A stretch of 64,000 nt of DNA from Artemia franciscana (lineage: Eukaryota; Arthropoda; Branchiopoda; Anostraca; Artemiidae), in NCBI RefSeq assembly GCF_032884065.1, contig NC_088881.1, forward strand, positions 3,964,001 through 4,028,000, written 5' to 3'. The position numbers and the translations under genes are program-made. Positions 60,053 through 64,000 of this stretch are shown piece by piece (position 1 is the stretch's first letter; the number at the start of each line of letters is the position of its first letter). Under the pieces are notes generated by a model. The model was not told where the DNA came from. It ran no database searches and was given only the letters and a program-made list of their open reading frames with translations.

Positions 60053-60703
60053 ACTTATTTATATATAATATATATATATATATATATAAAAACAAAAATA
60101 CTGACAAAAGATATTTTTCGAAATTTAGTGGGGGAGGTTAACCCCAGTTACTTCTCCCCTCACACCCTATGGACGCCCCTGCAATTAAATACGGATAAAT
60201 AACCGAGGCTTATCAGCTATTTCTGCGTTTTTCCGACATCTGCTGTACGTGAGGAGTTTGACATCAGCAAAAAAAAACTGAACCTAGGTTAAGTTAACAT
60301 ACGTGAAGGAATACCACTGAAAGCTCTTAATTTTGTTACTTAGTTTTTAACTATATTTGTATTGAGGAGTTTGTGATTGTGAGCTATTTTGTGGATTTTC
60401 TTTAGCTTTTTTTTCTATTTTCTATTGACTTATATTAGTTGTATAGCCAACACATTGAATCGGCTTTAAACTAATTTCCCAGGGATCAAAAATATGATAG
60501 CTGTTCCTTTAACTACATATCTTTAACTAAATTGTGTATCAGATACAAATTTATTTTTAAACTTTTTTATCTAAAGGATTTTTTTTTAAACTTGGTCTAC
60601 TTTGCTTGTCAATATATTTAAATAGACCTTGTTTCCTTTGAACTCTCCATAGCTACTGAGATCTAATTTTAACACACCTAAAGTAATAAAACAATTTTTG
60701 CAG
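60053..60703. other. End of intron 2
   Basis: A short TA run (60060-60088), then a MITE-end-like GGTTAACCCCAGTTACTTCT .. CCTATGGACGCCCCTGC at 60137-60181, then plain AT-rich DNA. The acceptor (ACAATTTTTGCAG) for exon 3 ends at 60703. Confidence 0.55.
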
Positions 60704-60783
60704 GCAGCTCAAGGAGGATACGTGAACCCTTTACTTCCAACGTTACTCCGGAATGGATCTATTCAACAGCCGAGAGTGTCTGG
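60704..60783 (+). CDS. Exon 3 of the unknown gene (80 nt)
   Basis: It follows TTTTTGCAG and precedes GTAAACTT (GT at 60784). In the phase set by exon 2 (phase 0) it reads AAQGGYVNPLLPTLLRNG, SIQQPRVSG, open throughout. This continues the Gly/Pro/Gln-rich style of the exon 2 end (GWPGMINGGFQGQILHNNVL), which supports the junction. The exon ends two bases into a codon. Further exons must lie to the right, and none could be recognised before 64000. Confidence 0.7.
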
Positions 60784-61490
60784 GTAAACTTTCTCTTCTT
60801 ATAAATTTAAATGCAATACATACGTCATAACGTCATACGTCATAAGTCACTAGAACACGTAACTTTAGAATAAGTAAACTTTCTCTTCTCATAACTTTAA
60901 ATGCAAAACATACGCCATAAGTCACTAGAATACGTAACTTTAGAATATTTAAACTTTCTCTTCTTATAACCTTAAATACAAAACATACGTCATAACGTCA
61001 TACGTCATAAGTCACTAGAATACTTAAATTTAGAATAAGTAAACTTTCTCTTCTTGTAACTTTAAATGCAAAGCATACGTCATACGTCTCTAGAATACGT
61101 GACTTTAGAATAAGTAAACTTTCTGTTCTTATAACTTTAAGTACAAAACATACGTCATAACGTCATACGTCATAAGTCACTAGAATTCGTAACTTTAGAA
61201 TAAGTAAACTTTCTCTTCTTATAACTTTAAATGCAAAACATACGTCATAACTCGCTAGAATACGTAACTTTAGAATATATAAACATTCTCTTCTTGTAAC
61301 TTTAAATGCAAAACATATGTCATAAGTCACTAGAATGCGTAGCTTTAGAATAAGTAAACTCTCTCTTCTTATAATTTTAAATGCAAAACATACGTCATAA
61401 CTCACTAGAATACGTAACTTTAGAATATGTAAACTTTCTCTTCTTGTAACTTTAATTGCAAAACCTACGTCATAACTCATTAGATAATAA
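60784..61490. repeat. 75/90-bp tandem array starting at the exon 3 donor
   Basis: Units start at 60784, 60874, 60949, 61039, 61114, 61204, 61279, 61354 and 61429, with lengths 90, 75, 90, 75, 90, 75, 75, 75 and a partial. Each has (G/A)TAAACTTTCTCTTCTTATAA, CTTTAAATGCAAAACATACG, TCATAA and GTCACTAGAATACGTAAC. The 15-bp length difference is one extra ACGTCATAACGTCAT-type word. As 75 is divisible by three, the minus strand gives a 127-codon repetitive frame (61163-61546) that is not a gene. Confidence 0.95.
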
Positions 61491-61803
61491 CTAGAAGCGT
61501 TTCGTACGGGGAAGTGGGACACCCCCTTCCTCAATGTGTTTGCCATTTGACAAATGAAATGAGCTGAAAATAGTAAAAATTAAACGTTTGCCAGCTAAAG
61601 GAAAGTGGAACGTCCCAGTCTGCTTTATCATCGAGCACTTGATCTAAAAAAAACTATAAACACAAGCATTGTAAAATGAAAACATACTTATCAGCTGTTA
61701 TCATCACTACAGGTGTCAGGTAAGGGGGAGCAGGATGTCCCTCTCCCAATGTTTTTATCATTGATTTTCAGAAATCACTCGTTACCGAAAGAAAAATCCC
61801 TCC
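61491..61803. other. Stretch between tandem array and hAT MITE
   Basis: Two similar segments (GGGGAAGTGGGACACCCCC at 61509, GGGGGAGCAGGATGTCCCTC at 61725) suggest a diverged repeat. No coding signal. Confidence 0.5.
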
Positions 61804-62241
61804 CAGTGCCGGATAAAGGGCGAATGTAGCGAATGTAGCGATTGGGCCGCGTATTTGAAAGGGCCCCACGTTACCATCAAAATGAATAAAAAACCGAAAT
61901 TTAAAGCAAATTATTTTTGATACTAAGGGGAAAATTATGAGTTATTCAAATAATCAAAAATATATTTGTTTTCAGTTTGCATTGTTGGATGAGATTTATT
62001 AATGTGTTTATTATTATATAATATATACGTGCTAGTATAGAAAAGTGATACCCGTTAAAGGTCATGTCAATTTTTTGAATTTAAATGTGATAGTCCATCA
62101 TTAGAGAGATTAGGCACTACTCGTTAACTACTTTATATACGTAAACTTGTATGCGGACATATTTTATTTAAGTATTTAATATACAGAGAAGGCCCCACAA
62201 AAAAGTCCAATCGGGCCCCGCACGTATTCAATCCGGTCCTG
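61804..62241. mobile_element. hAT-type MITE, 438 bp, with 8-bp target duplication
   Basis: Ends are CAGTGCCGGAT and ATCCGGTCCTG, inverted repeats with two mismatches. Subterminal GATTGGGCC and CAATCGGGCC are also mirrored. It is flanked on both sides by ATCCCTCC (61796-61803 and 62242-62249), a perfect 8-bp target duplication as made by hAT transposases. The interior is AT-rich without ORF. Confidence 0.9.
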
Positions 62242-62410
62242 ATCCCTCCCCCGCCTTTAATTAAATTCTTTATCCATCTGTATGTGAATTTGAGTCTAAT
62301 ATTGATTATTGAGAAAACAACATGGTGAGAAACAAGTATCCAGGAAAAACAACCCCTTAATATTCACCCCCCCTTAAATAAACAACCTCTTGGTTAAGAA
62401 TCATGTCAGT

Positions 62411-62565
62411 CAGGCACGCAGGAATTTATTTCGGGGGGGGGGGGGAAGCAAATCCTTCAAATCCCTTATTCTGGGAGAGGAATCAAAAAATTATGGGAAA
62501 ATAAAAAATTGTGAGATTTTCTGGGGTTACCGGGCCCGGAGGCCTCCCTCCTGCGTGCGTGCCAG
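62411..62565. mobile_element. Short MITE related to the 20-kb inverted-terminus element
   Basis: The left end is CAGGCACGCAGGAATTTATT followed by a G-homopolymer. The right end is CTCCTGCGTGCGTGCCAG, the imperfect mirror. The same ends bound the element at 20102-23088. It is only 155 bp with no coding capacity. Confidence 0.75.
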
Positions 62566-63382
62566 ATGTAAATCACTTTACTGACTGAGCTAGCATGGCT
62601 TTGTTCGGTGCATTTATATCTTGTATTAAGTACCTTTGGTGTATTCACATGTAAAATAAACGGTTTTTCTCTAAAGTGTACAGGCATACCCAATTGGTAT
62701 AGAAGAATGAACATTTTCTAAGAGGTATGGACTCCCCTAAATTTTAACTTAATTAAGAATCTGATGACAGTCTTTAGCTGAAATGCCATCAATGGATTCT
62801 GATCGATCTTTTCAACTCGAGCTTAATTAATAAGAATGGATATAAATACATTTAAATACACTGCTCTGTGGTAAATCCCCCGTCGAGACCCATAAACAAA
62901 GAATTTTCACGAATATGCAACTACGACTCCTGCTTCACTCTTTCACAAAACCAGATGCCTCCTCAGTATATAAAATAAAAAAAAAGCGTGAAAAAGAATC
63001 ACAATCGTTGAATTTAATTTTTTTTGAAGACTAGAGGAAATTTTCTACCTTCCTCGCCCCAGCATGAAATATGAAGCCGTCAACCCCTCCCTCTCCCGAA
63101 AAACAATTTCTTGAAAGTTCCACCTCTTTACCCAAGTCGCAAAACAGTAACTTTACCAAAATTACGTGTGAAATTTGTCTTTTTTTAATCAAGCCTCCTG
63201 ATTGTATGTGTGAGAAGAAATTTTCGCTTGGCTTCGGATTCACGGTGTATGACGTCATGGGATTCTTTCTGTTGCTGAATGTTAGTGATTGGTCGAAAGC
63301 TATGTGAGAAAAGTCTTGATTCCTATCCTTGGGGGATCGAAGCTGGTTTTCAATTGCCTAGCCATCTAGTATAAACATACCC
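62566..63382. other. Stretch without supported gene
   Basis: Frames at 63071-63307 (plus) and 63031-63258 (minus) overlap and have no motif. No acceptor-plus-open-frame combination convincingly continues the exon 3 gene. Confidence 0.45.
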
Positions 63383-64000
63383 TTCAGGAGCCAAAACTTC
63401 ATTAGCAGAATTAAGGGCTTGCACCATGAAATAGAACTAAACAATGCATGGAATTTCTCTTGTTGCAATCGTGGAGGAAGTGAGCTGACGGTCAAAGAAA
63501 ACCTGGGTATCTATCATCAAGTGTGAGTTTTAGCCACTTGACGAATTTAAGAAATATGGCAGACGCTGGAATTGTGACTGGTTGTGTATCGACCATCAAA
63601 TGTGGAAAGACCTTCTTGTCGCCAAACATACGGTTGGGTCGCTGTTAGAAGTAAGGACTTGCAACGTGAAACTTGTTCTAAGCAATCTTTTAGGCGTCTC
63701 TTGTTGCAATCGTGGAGGAAACCAGCTGGTGGTTAGAGAAAACTGTAAACCATAAAGTTGTGACCACCTTGTGAATTCAAGAGATAAGATGTGTGCTCGA
63801 ATTGAGACTCGTTGTTGATCGTCGAGTCATCAACTGTGGAAAGACGGTCCCGGAGCCAACTATGTCGCCGGATCTTGATCACTGCGAAAAGCAAGGGCTT
63901 CTGACTCGTAATAAGCGATGGTGTAATTGTCTCTTGTTGCAATCATGAAGGAAACGTGCTGTTGGTTAAAGAAACATTCGTTTATATACCCTCAAGTTTG
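63383..64000. repeat. ~237-bp tandem repeat running off the window
   Basis: CTCTTGTTGCAATCRTGRAG occurs at 63457, 63698 and 63931, giving periods of 241 and 233 bp. Units share GAGCCAA, AAGGGCTT(G/C), a GTCAAAGAAA/GTTAGAGAAA word and CATCAA(G/C/A)TGTGG. About 2.6 units are visible. Confidence 0.88.

Noticed and set aside
61163..61546. 127-codon minus-strand frame with repeating SYDVCFAFKV units
   Set aside because: Produced by the 75-bp tandem unit (a multiple of three); there is no start context, no motif and it follows repeat borders.

Overview
The window is repeat-dominated animal DNA, most likely from an arthropod and probably a crustacean. It is AT-rich, with long TA microsatellites, GT-AG introns, tRNA-derived and LINE retroelements, Penelope-like, Helitron and hAT remnants, and coding exons separated by kilobases of repeats. 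Some dispersed repeats look like ones I remember from brine shrimp (Artemia). That is recollection only and was not checked. There are no operons, CRISPR arrays or phage-like genes. One 100-base N run (22851-22950) marks an assembly gap.

Layout. 1-3.8 kb: ~140-bp AT-rich tandem units split by a dead LINE copy and expanded TA arrays, then a tRNA-Leu-like SINE. 3.9-9.8 kb: diverged tandem blocks around the last exon of a senataxin/Upf1-like helicase (7797-8112, + strand). 12.4-18.1 kb: a run of unrelated minisatellites and satellites with periods of about 103, 28, 30 and 150 bp. 18.6-32.3 kb: nested mobile elements. These are three copies of a ~1.8-kb repeat called R1 here, a terminal-inverted-repeat element holding a nearly intact LINE (one nonsense codon, then the gap), a Penelope-like reverse transcriptase remnant, and a LINE endonuclease split by R1. 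32.3-44.9 kb: sparse DNA with a 168-bp tandem array, LINE 3' ends, a 2-kb element with variable internal repeats (family H), and one candidate small terminal exon.

The main gene is on the + strand from 44915 to beyond 60783. The model has three exons (44915-45071, 48046-49280, 60704-60783) joined by introns of 3.0 and 11.4 kb with GT-AG ends, and the reading frame stays open across both junctions. It encodes at least 490 residues: a basic N-terminus with an AT-hook-like core, an acidic and Gln-rich stretch, a globular region I cannot assign to a family, and a low-complexity tail. Its introns hold three family-H elements, a foldback MITE, a hAT transposase relic, and a block of three partial Helitrons whose shared stop codons show that they descend from an already dead copy. 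Immediately after the third exon a 75/90-bp tandem array repeats the splice-donor sequence itself.

61.5-64 kb: a 438-bp hAT-type MITE with a perfect 8-bp target duplication, a small MITE of the same family as the element at 20 kb, and a ~237-bp tandem repeat running off the end.
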